DNA of 64,000 bases from Arthrobacter sp. OY3WO11 (GCF_001641125.1 NZ_LWLP01000001.1:66079-130078); one strand, 5' to 3'; counted from the first letter of the stretch, positions 17,166 through 26,154 are shown. Notes: generated by a model not told the origin, from the letters alone. Numbers and translations: made by a program.

Positions 17166-18410
17166 ATGAGTCCGTCAAAGACCCCGGCCGAGATCCTCAC
17201 CATCGCCGGGACCGAGGTCCGCATCTCAAGTCCGGACAAGGTGCTGTTCCCCGAACCCGGGCTGACGAAGCTCGACCTGGTGGAGTACTACCTGGCCGTA
17301 GCCGACGGTGCACTCCGCGGCGCCGCGGGCCGGCCGATGGTCCTCAAGCGCTTCCCCAAGGGCATTGATGCGGAGCCGTTTTTCCAGAAACGCGTGCCCG
17401 AAAACCACCCGGACTTCATCGACACCGCCACCCTGCACTACGCGTCAGGGACGTCAGCGGAGGAAGCCGTCATCCGGGACGCCGCCGGCCTGGCTTGGGT
17501 GGTGAACCTCGGCTGCCTCGACCTGAACCCCCACCCCGTGCGCGCAGAGGACCTGGAACACCCCGACGAACTCCGGGTGGACCTTGATCCGATGCCGGGC
17601 GTGGACTGGTCCCGGATCGTGGACGCCGCCCTTGTGGCGCGGGACGTGCTCGACGACGTCGGCCTGGTGGGGTGGCCGAAGACCAGCGGCTCGCGCGGGC
17701 TTCACATCCTGGTGCGGATCGCGCCGCAATGGACCTACCGGGAGGTCCGGCTCGCCGCCGAAACCCTTGCCCGCGAGGTGGAGAACCGCGCGCCCGGCCT
17801 TGCCACCGCACGGTGGTGGAAGGAGGAGCGCGGCGAGAGCGTGTTCGTGGACTTCAACCAGAACGCAAAGGACCGCACCGTGGCATCCGCGTACTCAGTG
17901 CGGCCACTGCCCGACGCCAGGGTTTCCACCCCCCTGACCTGGGACGAGGTCCGGACCGCCATGCCGGACCAGTTCACGGTGCTCACGGTGCCCCGGCGCT
18001 TCGCGGACATGGGCGACCCGCACGCCGGCATTGATGACGCGGCGGGCACCCTGGATGGACTCCTGGCACTGGCAGCAGAGCTCGGTCCCGCCGAAAAGCC
18101 ACCGCGCAGCGGTGACAGCTCCGGCCGCCGGCAGTCCGTGATGCCGCTCATCGAAGTTGCCCGGACCAGGACAAAACCCGAAGCGCAGGCCGCCCTCAAC
18201 GAATGGAAATCCCGGCACGCGGACCTAGTCCCGGCCCTGCATCCGGCCGATGTGCTGGTGGACGGGATGCGCGGATCGAGCTCGCTCTGGTACCGGGTGC
18301 GGGTGAACCTGCAGCACGTCCCCGAGGCAGAGCGGCCGCCTCAGGAGGAACTCATTGCCGATTACGACCCCTGGGCGGGCAAGGAGTGGCCGGGCCGGCC
18401 AACGTCCTGA
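17166..18410 (+). CDS. LigD-type DNA polymerase/primase domain protein (NHEJ PolDom)
   Basis: A 414-residue stand-alone member of the archaeo-eukaryotic primase family found as the polymerase module of bacterial LigD. Visible hallmarks are VDLDP (metal-binding Asp139 and Asp141), the nucleotide-binding SGSRGLHILV (about 174-183) and the third-acid segment VFVDFNQN. It normally fills ends during Ku-dependent non-homologous end joining. No ligase, nuclease or Ku gene is fused or adjacent, so partners must be elsewhere, or it works alone in gap filling as shown for some mycobacterial paralogues. Single-gene transcription unit starting at ATG 17166. Confidence 0.92.
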   Translation: MSPSKTPAEILTIAGTEVRISSPDKVLFPEPGLTKLDLVEYYLAVADGALRGAAGRPMVLKRFPKGIDAEPFFQKRVPENHPDFIDTATLHYASGTSAEEAVIRDAAGLAWVVNLGCLDLNPHPVRAEDLEHPDELRVDLDPMPGVDWSRIVDAALVARDVLDDVGLVGWPKTSGSRGLHILVRIAPQWTYREVRLAAETLAREVENRAPGLATARWWKEERGESVFVDFNQNAKDRTVASAYSVRPLPDARVSTPLTWDEVRTAMPDQFTVLTVPRRFADMGDPHAGIDDAAGTLDGLLALAAELGPAEKPPRSGDSSGRRQSVMPLIEVARTRTKPEAQAALNEWKSRHADLVPALHPADVLVDGMRGSSSLWYRVRVNLQHVPEAERPPQEELIADYDPWAGKEWPGRPTS

Positions 18411-18475
18411 CAGCGGGGCCGGCTCGGGTCCGGCAGCCGGCGCTCCCGTGATCAACTCTTGTCCCAACCGGTACC

Positions 18476-18499
18476 GTCCCGGCATTACCGGGCCGGGAC
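18476..18499 (+). terminator. Weak hairpin after the LigD-type gene
   Basis: 7-bp arms GTCCCGG / CCGGGAC with a 10-nt loop in the 139-bp gap before the GerMN lipoprotein gene. No T-run; tentative. Confidence 0.3.
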
Positions 18500-18549
18500 G
18501 CCAGCCGTAACGTTAATCCACCAAACCAGAACGGGATTGCGGTGGAGGC

Positions 18550-19371
18550 ATGCGGGCACCGAGTGCAGGAAAGCGCAGGGCAGGGCTTCGGACGGCAGCA
18601 GCAGCCAGCCTGGTGCTTCCGCTATGGCTCGGCGGCTGCGTGGCAGAGGCACCCCTGGAGTCCACGCCCGCACCGTCCGCTCCGCTTGCCATCAGCAGAA
18701 GCACACCGGCCGCTCCACAGCCGCAGGATCCTGCCCGCACGGGGACTGCCGCTCCCCCTGCCCGGTCCCTGGACCAGGCATCGGCCGGCGTCTCTGCCGG
18801 GGCCGGCGGGCCAAGCGCCCCGGCAACAGGTTTCTCCGCGCCAGGTACCCCGGGGCCGGGCACCCCGGTTCCCGGCAGCTCAGCTCCGCCGGACCCTGGC
18901 GACGCTGCGGTGCTGCGGGCTTCCGACCGGCCTGGTCCCACCAGCAGCCCGGCCGCGGCGCCTACGGTGACGGCGTACTACGTGCTCCTGGACGACGGCG
19001 GCAGGAACGGTGTGCGTTTTGGGTGCAACGACAGCCTGGTGGGCATCTCCCATGAAACTTCCGTTGCCGGGGAGGCCCTTCCTGCCGCGGTCGGTGCACT
19101 GCTGGACTCAAAAAGCAGTCCGGCTGCGGGGACGCACGAACCGGAGCTCTACAACTCCCTCGCCAGTTCGCGCCTGAAGTTCCTCTCGGGCAGCTTTGAC
19201 GGGACCACGGTCACGGTCTACCTGGCCGGAACCCTCCGCCCCGGCGGAGTGTGCGACCTCCCCCGCCTGGAAGCACAGCTCACGCAGACAGCAGTGGCCG
19301 CCGTCGGTGCCATCAGGGCGGAAATCTACGTCAATGGCCACACGCTCGCGGAAGTACTGGGACTCGATTAG
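18550..19371 (+). CDS. GerMN-domain lipoprotein
   Basis: A 273-residue exported lipoprotein: signal peptide with lipobox LGGC (Cys30), then a roughly 100-residue Pro/Ala/Ser/Gly-rich linker likely spanning the wall. A C-terminal GerMN-like domain runs from about residue 138 to the end, with VTAYYVLLDDGGRNG, LKFLSGSFDGTTVTVYLAG and AAVGAIRAEIYVNG. In actinobacteria such domains occur in LpqB-like and other envelope proteins; the name comes from spore-germination GerM, but no sporulation role is implied. Function unknown; the cell-surface location is well supported. Confidence 0.85.
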   Translation: MRAPSAGKRRAGLRTAAAASLVLPLWLGGCVAEAPLESTPAPSAPLAISRSTPAAPQPQDPARTGTAAPPARSLDQASAGVSAGAGGPSAPATGFSAPGTPGPGTPVPGSSAPPDPGDAAVLRASDRPGPTSSPAAAPTVTAYYVLLDDGGRNGVRFGCNDSLVGISHETSVAGEALPAAVGALLDSKSSPAAGTHEPELYNSLASSRLKFLSGSFDGTTVTVYLAGTLRPGGVCDLPRLEAQLTQTAVAAVGAIRAEIYVNGHTLAEVLGLD

Positions 19372-19413
19372 CGGGCGCGGGCGGAAGCGTACAGCTGTGG
19401 CGTATATATAAAC

Positions 19414-19438
19414 AGGTGTTGCTTTTAGGGCAACACCT
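19414..19438. promoter_or_regulatory. Strong dyad upstream of the aminotransferase
   Basis: Perfect 9-bp inverted repeat AGGTGTTGC / GCAACACCT separated by 7 bp, 17 bp before the start codon. It is preceded by an AT-rich TATATATAA stretch (19403-19411) that may contain the -10. Could be an operator covering the transcription start or an RNA hairpin in the leader. Confidence 0.55.
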
Positions 19439-19455
19439 CGCTGTATCCTGAGGGT

Positions 19456-20748
19456 GTGAGCCACGAAACACTCGACGCGGCAGCAGGGACGCTGCCAGCA
19501 GAAGCCATTGATGCCATCGAGCGGGCGGCGACCTCCGCGCACCGCCACGAAGAACTCTTCTCGGAGCGGGCCGCAAACATCCGGCAGTCGGCAGTGCGGG
19601 ACGTCTTCGACATCTCCATGCGGCCGGGACTCGTCTCGCTCGCCGGCGGAAGCCCCTACCTGCAGTCCCTCCCGCTGGACCGCCTTGCCGCCACAGCCGC
19701 GAAGATCATTGCGGAGGACGGCCTCACCGCCCTGCAGTACGGCAGCGGGCAGGGGTCGGCGGAACTCCGCACGCAGATCTGCGACGTGATGGCCGCGGAA
19801 GGCATCACGGACGCTCTGCCGCAGAATGTGGTCATCACAGCCGGTTCGCAGTCCGCCCAGGACGTGGCCACGAAGGTCTTCTGCAACCCCGGCGATGTCG
19901 TCCTGGTGGAGGACCCCACGTACGTGGGCGCACTCAACACCTTCGAGGCGTACCAGGTCCAGGTGGAGACCGTGGAGATGGACGCCGCAGGCCTGGTGCC
20001 CGAGCAGCTGGAGGCACGGATTGCCGCCCTTCAACTGGCCGGCAAGAACATCAAGTTCCTGTACACCATCCCCAACTTCAACAACCCTTCGGGAATTACG
20101 TTGGCGGCGGACCGGCGCCAGAAGATCGTAGATATATGCCGCAATGCGAATATTCTAGTGGTGGAGGACAACCCCTACGGACTGCTCCGCTTCAGCGGTG
20201 AACCGCTGGCACCGCTGCGGGCGGCAAACCCGGACGACGTCATCTATATGGGGTCCTTCTCCAAGATCTTCGCCCCGGGCCTCCGGATCGGCTGGGCGCT
20301 GGTCCCGGAGCACCTCCAGCGCCGCTACTACCTGGCAGCCGAAGCCGTGACGCTCTGCCCGCCGGCCTTCAACCAAATGCTGGTCTCGGCCTATCTCCGC
20401 GACTACGACTGGAAGGCCCAGATCGAAACATACCGCGGGCTGTACGCCGAGCGCTGCAGCGCACTGCTGGCAGCCCTGGAGGAACACATGCCGGCGGGGA
20501 CCACGTGGACGCGTCCGGAAGGCGGCTTCTTCGTGTGGGTGACGCTCCCCGAGGGTGTGGACACGTATCCCCTGCTGCGCAAGGCGATTGACGCTGGCGT
20601 CGTGTTTATCCCGGGAGCCGCGTTCACGCCGTCGGACGAGCCTTCCAACAAGCTGCGCCTCGCCTTCAGCGCCGTGCCGCCCGAGGCCATTGCCGAAGGG
20701 GTACGCCGCCTGGCGCCGGTGCTTCAGCAAGCCATCGCCGCGCTGTAG
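19456..20748 (+). CDS. PLP-dependent aminotransferase, 2-aminoadipate/MocR-like fold
   Basis: A 430-residue fold-type I aminotransferase related to LysN/2-aminoadipate and MocR C-terminal domains, without a DNA-binding domain. Motifs: GSQSAQDVATKVF, YTIPNFNNPSGITL (substrate side), VVEDNPYGLLRF (cofactor Asp and Tyr) and the PLP lysine in GSFSKIFAPGLRIGW (about residue 269). Start GTG at 19456. Likely a broad amino-acid transaminase. The upstream 25-bp dyad suggests specific regulation. No operon partner: the next gene, a stress protein, has its own AAAGGAG site 44 bp on. Confidence 0.9.
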   Translation: MSHETLDAAAGTLPAEAIDAIERAATSAHRHEELFSERAANIRQSAVRDVFDISMRPGLVSLAGGSPYLQSLPLDRLAATAAKIIAEDGLTALQYGSGQGSAELRTQICDVMAAEGITDALPQNVVITAGSQSAQDVATKVFCNPGDVVLVEDPTYVGALNTFEAYQVQVETVEMDAAGLVPEQLEARIAALQLAGKNIKFLYTIPNFNNPSGITLAADRRQKIVDICRNANILVVEDNPYGLLRFSGEPLAPLRAANPDDVIYMGSFSKIFAPGLRIGWALVPEHLQRRYYLAAEAVTLCPPAFNQMLVSAYLRDYDWKAQIETYRGLYAERCSALLAALEEHMPAGTTWTRPEGGFFVWVTLPEGVDTYPLLRKAIDAGVVFIPGAAFTPSDEPSNKLRLAFSAVPPEAIAEGVRRLAPVLQQAIAAL

Positions 20749-20792
20749 CCTTGGCGTGACCAGCGCCACAGAAACCAAGCAAAGGAGCACAC

Positions 20793-21221
20793 ATGAGCGG
20801 AATCATCGTTGTAGGGGTTGACGGCAGCGCAACTGCCAAGAAGGCAGCCGAATCGGCCCGCGGCCTCGCAGCAGCCCTTGGCGCCTCGCTCCACGTGGTG
20901 TCGGCCTTCGACAGCGACCGCACCGAGGTGTTCGGCAGCGGCAGCGACCGGTGGATCGTGTCCGACGCCGATGCAGCGGAGCATGTGGCGCGGACGGTTG
21001 CGGAATCCCTTGGCAGGGACATAAAGGTCACCTACTCCGCCGCCCGCGGCAGGCCGGCCGACGCCCTCATCAAGGAAGCCCTGAGGATGGACGCCCGGAT
21101 CATCGTGGTGGGGAACCGCAGGATGCACGGCATCGGGCGCGTGCTTGGCAGCGTCGCCAACAGCGTGGCCCACAACGCGCCCTGCGACGTCTACATCGCC
21201 AACACCTACGACGCCGAATAG
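20793..21221 (+). CDS. Universal stress protein, single UspA domain
   Basis: A 142-residue cytoplasmic UspA-type protein. The N-terminal VVGVDGSATAKKAAESA and the C-terminal nucleotide-binding loop VVGNRRMHGIGRVLGSVANSV fit the G-2x-G-9x-G(S/T) pattern of ATP-binding members. Strong AAAGGAG ribosome site. Possibly a stress or dormancy factor; no regulator is adjacent. A 17-bp perfect hairpin follows. Confidence 0.93.
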   Translation: MSGIIVVGVDGSATAKKAAESARGLAAALGASLHVVSAFDSDRTEVFGSGSDRWIVSDADAAEHVARTVAESLGRDIKVTYSAARGRPADALIKEALRMDARIIVVGNRRMHGIGRVLGSVANSVAHNAPCDVYIANTYDAE

Positions 21222-21230
21222 CAGGATTTT

Positions 21231-21269
21231 ACGGACACCATGCGGGGGCACGCCCCGCATGGTGTCCGT
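21231..21269 (+). terminator. Long hairpin after the universal stress protein gene
   Basis: Perfect 17-bp inverted repeat (21231-21247 with 21253-21269) and a GCACG loop, 9 bp after the stop codon. Only TTCTC follows, so it is a strong stem with a weak U-tract. Confidence 0.75.
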
Positions 21270-21371
21270 TCTCACGCCCGAAAACGCGTTCCCGGCTTCA
21301 ACCCGGCGATAAAATTGAAGAAGCCCCCAAAGGTGCGGACACCCAGCATCCACCACCATCAAGGGGCCCCA

Positions 21372-21707
21372 GTGATAACACTCCAGCGCCGCCAGCTTGC
21401 CGGCCACGACATCCTCCTCGCCCGCCATGGCAATCACATCTGCTCCATGCGCGTTGACCGCAGCAACGACCGCGTGGTGGCTTTACTGGATGATGGCAGC
21501 GTGGACAGCGCCCCCAACCTGATCGCACCGGGGATCAAGCTCCCCGAGACGGTGGGCAGCGTGCTGCGGGAGGACTGGAAGCTCCTGACGGCCTGGGGCG
21601 GCATGGCAGCGGCCATGGCTGTCCTCATGACAGGCGCTGCCGTGGCCCTGGGTACCACCACGGATCCGGCCACCCTTGAGATGCTGACCGCCTACACCGC
21701 CTACTGA
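21372..21707 (+). CDS. Small membrane protein of unknown function
   Basis: A 111-residue protein. The GTG at 21372 was chosen because AAGGGG precedes it by 5 bp; the longer reading would start inside the terminator hairpin. The first 70 residues are polar; one C-terminal helix (LTAWGGMAAAMAVLMTGAAVALG) is a probable membrane anchor, followed by a short tail. I do not recognise the family. It is convergent with the phosphatase gene (6-bp gap). Confidence 0.6.
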   Translation: MITLQRRQLAGHDILLARHGNHICSMRVDRSNDRVVALLDDGSVDSAPNLIAPGIKLPETVGSVLREDWKLLTAWGGMAAAMAVLMTGAAVALGTTTDPATLEMLTAYTAY

Positions 21708-21713
21708 GGCCGG

Positions 21714-22304
21714 CTAAGCCACCATCCGGCCCTGCAGGATCCACCAGATCCCGGCCATCACCACGCCGCCGAACAGCGAACCGGCGATCACCTGGGCCAC
21801 AGTGTGGGCGCGAAGCACCACCCTGGACCAGCCGACAGCGGGCACCAGGAACAACAACGGAAGCCACGCCGGCCCCAGCACGAGTACGCAGATCACTGCC
21901 GCGGAGGACATTGCCGCTGCGTGCCCGCTGATCTTCCAGAACGGGCTTACTCCCGCGAGCACCACAACGCCCGCCACCACGGCGAGGACCATCACCACCA
22001 CACTTTGCGGGGCACCCGCTGCCCCCAGCACCAGGAGCCCGGCCAGGATGGAGGCCAGCGCCATCAGCAGCACTGGGGCCCGTTGCCGGCGGTCGCTGAC
22101 GTGGTGGTCAGTGACCTTGCCCCGCCTCACCAGCATCAGCAGCAGCAACAGCGGAAGCACGCAGACAAACAGGGCCGCCAGCGCACCGTATCCCACGGTT
22201 CCGGGAAAGCCCGGCTGCGTAATGGGACTGAGCAGCAGCTGGATGCTGACCACCACGGGCGGCTGGAATACCTCCGTCAGCCACCGCGCGGCCCTGTTCT
22301 TCAC
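21714..22304 (-). CDS. PAP2-family membrane phosphatase-like protein
   Basis: A 196-residue integral membrane protein with about five helices, resembling type-2 phosphatidic acid phosphatases. The core motifs are partly kept: a Lys/Arg-rich loop (RRGKVTDHHVSDRRQR), SGHAA with the catalytic His, and WSRVVLRAH with Arg and the nucleophile His. The Asp that usually follows four residues after the last His is replaced by Gln (HTVAQV). GTG start at 22304, 36 bp downstream of the E2 gene on the same strand, so it may be transcribed with the dehydrogenase operon. Substrate unknown. Confidence 0.8.
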   Translation of the reverse strand: MKNRAARWLTEVFQPPVVVSIQLLLSPITQPGFPGTVGYGALAALFVCVLPLLLLLMLVRRGKVTDHHVSDRRQRAPVLLMALASILAGLLVLGAAGAPQSVVVMVLAVVAGVVVLAGVSPFWKISGHAAAMSSAAVICVLVLGPAWLPLLFLVPAVGWSRVVLRAHTVAQVIAGSLFGGVVMAGIWWILQGRMVA

Positions 22305-22340
22305 CTGGAGGGTGCTGCCGTTGATTGCCAGTGTCCTGTC

Positions 22341-23828
22341 CTAGTCGAGGAGGAGCGCAGGCTCCTCCAGGATGGCGGCGACGTCGGCCATGAAGCGGGC
22401 GGACAGGTCGCCGTCCACCACGCGGTGGTCAAACGATCCGCCCAGGGTGGTGATCCAGCGCGGGATGACTTCCCCGTCAAGGACCCACGGCTTCTGCTTG
22501 ATGGTTCCGAAGGCCACGATGGCAACCTCGCCGGGGTTGATGATGGGTGTGCCGGTGTCGATCCCTAGCGCTCCGATGTTGGTGATGGTAAGCGTGCCGC
22601 CCTGCATTTCGGCGGGCTTCGTCTTGCCGGACCGGGCCGTGACGGCGAGGTTGTTGAGCGCCAGTGCCAGTTCCTTCAGGGAAAGGTCCTGGGCGTTCTT
22701 GATGTTGGGCACCATCAGCCCGCGCGGTGTGGCGGCCGCGATTCCCAGGTTCATGTAGTGCTTGACCTGGATCTCGGCGCCGTCCGTCCCGTCGGCGTTG
22801 TCCACCCACGTGGCATTGACGCTGGGGTTCCGGGCGGCCGCCCAGATCACTGCCTTGGCCAGGATGAGCAGCGGGGAAACCTTGATGCCCTCGAAGTCCC
22901 GTGACGACTTGAGCCTCTTGACGAACTCCATGGTGCGGCTGGCGTCCACATCAACGAAGATGCTGACGTGCGGTGCCGCGAACGCGGAATCCACCATGGC
23001 CTTTGCCGTGGCCTTGCGGACGCCCTTGACGGGAATGCGCTCGATGCGCTGGTCCTGGGGCTTGCCCGCCTTGCCCCAAAACCCGTCAGCCTTGTCCAGC
23101 TCCGCGTCCCGCTGGGCCTGGTAGCTCACCAGGTCCTCACGGGTCACCTCGCCGCGGGATCCTGTGGCCACCACGTCCGCCAAATCGATGCCCAGGTCCC
23201 GGGCGATCTTGCGGACAGGAGGCTTTGCGAGCACGCGGTTGACCAGCCCGGTGATGGTGCCGCCCAGGGTGGGGCGGTTGTCGACGTCGGCTGCCGGACT
23301 TATTGCCGGGCCCGGGTCCTGCGTCACTTCGGCCGGCGAATGGGGCTGGACGGGCTCCACTTCAGGGGCATTGGGCGACAGGGCGGAGGCGGGGGACGTC
23401 TTCCGCGGCCGGCGTTTGACGGCGTCGGCCTTGGGGCCGGAGCCCACGAGGGGCCCGCCGGCAAGGGCACTTTCCGTGGCCTGCGCACTGTCTGCTGCGC
23501 CGCCGTCGGACGCTGGAAGCTTGCCGTAGAGGGGCTGCGCGGGCGCCTCAGGCGCGCGGACATCCGCCGGGGTGGGGTCTCCGGAGACGTCGTCGCTGAC
23601 GCTGATGATGGCAGTGCCGACGTCGATGGTCACCCCTTCCGGGACCAGCAGTTCGGTGACGGTCCCGGCGAAGGGCGAGGGAAGTTCCACGAGGGATTTG
23701 GCCGTTTCGATCTCGCAGAGGACGTCATTGATGGCGACGGCGTCGCCCGGCTTGACCTTCCAGGAGACGATTTCCGCCTCGGTGAGCCCTTCGCCGACGT
23801 CAGGCAGGTTGAACTTGTTGAGAGTCAT
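22341..23828 (-). CDS. bkdC: 2-oxoacid dehydrogenase E2, dihydrolipoamide acyltransferase
   Basis: A 495-residue core subunit of a 2-oxoacid dehydrogenase complex. One N-terminal lipoyl domain (about residues 4-78; lipoyl-Lys in [11 protein letters not shown]), a long linker, a peripheral-subunit-binding domain near residue 215 ([18 protein letters not shown]), and the C-terminal catalytic domain with the active HRVVDG motif near the end. Third gene of E1alpha-E1beta-E2. Actinobacteria normally use a homodimeric AceE for pyruvate, so this alpha/beta set is more likely branched-chain, but substrate is not proven by sequence. Confidence 0.93.
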   Translation of the reverse strand: MTLNKFNLPDVGEGLTEAEIVSWKVKPGDAVAINDVLCEIETAKSLVELPSPFAGTVTELLVPEGVTIDVGTAIISVSDDVSGDPTPADVRAPEAPAQPLYGKLPASDGGAADSAQATESALAGGPLVGSGPKADAVKRRPRKTSPASALSPNAPEVEPVQPHSPAEVTQDPGPAISPAADVDNRPTLGGTITGLVNRVLAKPPVRKIARDLGIDLADVVATGSRGEVTREDLVSYQAQRDAELDKADGFWGKAGKPQDQRIERIPVKGVRKATAKAMVDSAFAAPHVSIFVDVDASRTMEFVKRLKSSRDFEGIKVSPLLILAKAVIWAAARNPSVNATWVDNADGTDGAEIQVKHYMNLGIAAATPRGLMVPNIKNAQDLSLKELALALNNLAVTARSGKTKPAEMQGGTLTITNIGALGIDTGTPIINPGEVAIVAFGTIKQKPWVLDGEVIPRWITTLGGSFDHRVVDGDLSARFMADVAAILEEPALLLD

Positions 23829-23849
23829 GGTGTCCTCGGTTGGGAAGCC

Positions 23850-24830
23850 TCAGTAGGAAAGGGCGCGGTCCAGCGCCTCCAGGATGCGGTCGATGTCCGG
23901 AAGGTAGTCTTCCTCCACCTTGGCAACCGGGTAGGGCATGTGGAAGCCGCCCACCCGGATGACCGGCGCCTCAAGCGAGTGGAAGGCCCGCTCACTGATC
24001 CGGGCAGCGATCTCACCGCCGATTCCGCCGAAGGTGGGAGCCTCATGGGCCACCACCAGCCGCCCGGTTTTCTGCACCGAGGCTGTGACGGTGTCGAAGT
24101 CCAGCGGGGAGATGGACCGCAGGTCGATCACCTCCACGCTCCGGCCGTCCTCCTCCGCGGCGTTCGCGGCCGCCAGCGCAACCGGCACCAGTGGGCCGTA
24201 CGCCACGACGGTGGCGTCCGTCCCCTCGCGGAGGACGTGCGCCTTGAAGGGATCCCCTGCCCGGCCCGGCGCGGCCGTGTCCACCTCACCCTTGAGCCAA
24301 TAGCGGCGCTTGGGCTCGAAAATGATCACCGGATCCTGGCATTCCACCGCCTGCTGGACCATCCAGTACGCGTCATGCGCGTTGGAAGGGGTGATGATGC
24401 GCAGCCCGGCAGTGTGGGCGAACAGCGCCTCCGGGGATTCGGAGTGGTGCTCAACGGAACCGATGCCGCCGCCATAGGGGATGCGGATAACTACCGGGAC
24501 GGTGAGGTTGCCGTTGCTGCGGGCGTGCATCTTGGCCAGCTGCGTGGTGATCTGGTTGAAGCCGGGGAAGACAAATCCGTCGAACTGGATTTCGCAGACC
24601 GGCCGGTAGCCTCGGAGCGCAAGGCCAATGGCGGTTCCGATGATCCCTGATTCAGCCAGCGGCGTGTCCACCACGCGGTCAGGCCCGAACTCGCCGATCA
24701 GGCCGTCCGTGACGCGGTAGACGCCGCCCAGCGGCCCAATGTCTTCCCCCATCAGCAGGGACTTTGGATTGCTGGAGAGTGTTTCACGCAGGCCCTCGTT
24801 GATGGCCTTGGCGATGGTCATGGTGGTCAT
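23850..24830 (-). CDS. bkdB: 2-oxoacid dehydrogenase E1 component, beta subunit
   Basis: A 326-residue transketolase-like beta subunit of the heterotetrameric E1 decarboxylase. Motifs: LLMGEDIGPLGGVYRVTDGL, DTPLAESGIIGTAIGLA, IPYGGGIGSVEHHSESPEALFAH and the C-terminal VAHEAPTFGGIGGEIAA. The start overlaps the E1-alpha stop by one base, so the subunits are translationally coupled. It works with E1-alpha to decarboxylate the 2-oxoacid and acylate the E2 lipoyl group. Confidence 0.94.
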   Translation of the reverse strand: MTTMTIAKAINEGLRETLSSNPKSLLMGEDIGPLGGVYRVTDGLIGEFGPDRVVDTPLAESGIIGTAIGLALRGYRPVCEIQFDGFVFPGFNQITTQLAKMHARSNGNLTVPVVIRIPYGGGIGSVEHHSESPEALFAHTAGLRIITPSNAHDAYWMVQQAVECQDPVIIFEPKRRYWLKGEVDTAAPGRAGDPFKAHVLREGTDATVVAYGPLVPVALAAANAAEEDGRSVEVIDLRSISPLDFDTVTASVQKTGRLVVAHEAPTFGGIGGEIAARISERAFHSLEAPVIRVGGFHMPYPVAKVEEDYLPDIDRILEALDRALSY

Positions 24831-26065
24831 CAGTGGCCTGCCTTTGCTGCGGGCTGTCCGGAAGATTCGGCCGGCTGGTCTCCGCCTTCGAACCCTGCAG
24901 TGTATTCCTCAAACCATGCGAGCTCCTCCGCCACCAGGGGATGCGCTTCGGCGTAGGTGTTGGCGAAGGCGGAGCGGATGTCCAGGGTTTCAAGGTCATG
25001 GGTGGTGCGGCGGACGTACGCGGCGAGTTCATCGCCGTCGGCCTTCACTTTGGCGAAGAACGCGTCGTCGGCGAGGCCTTCGTTGCGCAGGTACTTTTCA
25101 ACGCGGGCCAGGGGGTCCTTTGCCCGCCACGCATCTTCTTCGGCGGACTGGCGGTACTTGGTGGGGTCGTCCGCGGTGGTGTGGGCGCCCACGCGGTAGG
25201 TGAAGGCCTCGATCAGGACCGGGCCCTTGCCCTGGCGTGCGTGTTCCAGTGCCCACTCGGTGACGGCATGGACGGCGATGACGTCGTTGCCGTCCACCCT
25301 GATCCCCGGGAAGCCGTAGCCTTTGGCGCGGTTGGACAGCGGCACGCGGGTCTGGACGTTGGTGGGGACGGAGATGGCCCAGTGGTTGTTCTGGCAGAAG
25401 AACACCACGGGCGCGTTGTAGGAGGAGGCGAAGACCATTGACTCGTGGACGTCGCCCTCGGAGCTGGCCCCGTCGCCGAAGTAGGCGATGACGGCGGCTT
25501 CCCCACTGCTGCCCTGCGCTGCCGCCAGTTTCTGGTCGCGCTGGATTCCCATCGCATAGCCGACGGCATGGAGTGTCTGGGCGGCCAGGACCAGGGTGTA
25601 GAGGTGGAAGTTCGTGTCCTTGGGGTTCCAGCCGCCGTTCGACACTCCGCGGAACTGCCGGAGGAGTTCGGCAAGGTCCACATTGCGGGTGTAGGCGACG
25701 CCGTGCTCACGGTAGGTGGGGAAGATGTAGTCCTGCGGCCGGCTGGCCCTGCCGGAGCCGATCTGCGCGGCTTCCTGGCCGGTCAGCGGGACCCAGAGCG
25801 CAAGCTGGCCCTGCCGCTGCAGCGCAGTAGCTTCCACGTCGAAGCGCCGGATGGCGGCCATGTCCGCGTAGAGGCCGCGAAGAATCTCCGGGGTAACCTT
25901 CTCCGCGTACTCGGAGAAGACGGGGTCGAAACCCAGCTTTCCGTCGGGGCCCAGGAGTTGGACCATCTGCGCGGGCGGCTCGCCCATGACCGCTTCGGCA
26001 TCGGCCTCACGCTGGTCGTCTACCGCTGTTCCGTCGAACTCGGTGGCAGGCAGATGTGTGCCCAT
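24830..26065 (-). CDS. bkdA: 2-oxoacid dehydrogenase E1 component, alpha subunit
   Basis: A 411-residue thiamine-diphosphate-binding alpha subunit. The cofactor motif is GDGASSEGDVHESMVFASSYNAPVVFFCQNN; the substrate-side loop GAHTTADDP matches the phosphorylation-loop region of BCKDH/PDH alpha subunits, and no kinase gene is nearby. The ATG at 26065 follows GAGGAG by 5 bp; a longer reading would run through the operator region. First gene of the operon. Pyruvate or branched-chain substrate cannot be separated by eye; a lone lipoyl domain on E2 and gene order favour branched-chain. Confidence 0.93.
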   Translation of the reverse strand: MGTHLPATEFDGTAVDDQREADAEAVMGEPPAQMVQLLGPDGKLGFDPVFSEYAEKVTPEILRGLYADMAAIRRFDVEATALQRQGQLALWVPLTGQEAAQIGSGRASRPQDYIFPTYREHGVAYTRNVDLAELLRQFRGVSNGGWNPKDTNFHLYTLVLAAQTLHAVGYAMGIQRDQKLAAAQGSSGEAAVIAYFGDGASSEGDVHESMVFASSYNAPVVFFCQNNHWAISVPTNVQTRVPLSNRAKGYGFPGIRVDGNDVIAVHAVTEWALEHARQGKGPVLIEAFTYRVGAHTTADDPTKYRQSAEEDAWRAKDPLARVEKYLRNEGLADDAFFAKVKADGDELAAYVRRTTHDLETLDIRSAFANTYAEAHPLVAEELAWFEEYTAGFEGGDQPAESSGQPAAKAGH

Positions 26066-26112
26066 ACCGTCTCCTCGCTTGCCGCATGCGGATGCAGTGC
26101 AATGTCGCTGGG

Positions 26113-26154
26113 ATATATGCCTCAAGAGGAATCGATTCCCGGCGCGGCATATAT
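26113..26154. promoter_or_regulatory. Nested dyads upstream of the 2-oxoacid dehydrogenase operon
   Basis: Outer perfect repeat ATATATGCC (26113-26121) / GGCATATAT (26146-26154) encloses a perfect 12-bp palindrome GGAATCGATTCC (26128-26139). They lie 48-89 bp upstream of the E1-alpha start. Nesting of two unrelated symmetries suggests binding by two regulators or a multimeric Lrp-like protein. Confidence 0.55.

Noticed and set aside
22968..24650. Very long (560-codon) plus-strand frame
   Set aside because: Antisense to E1-beta and E2, whose motifs are unambiguous; long antisense frames are expected in high-GC genes.
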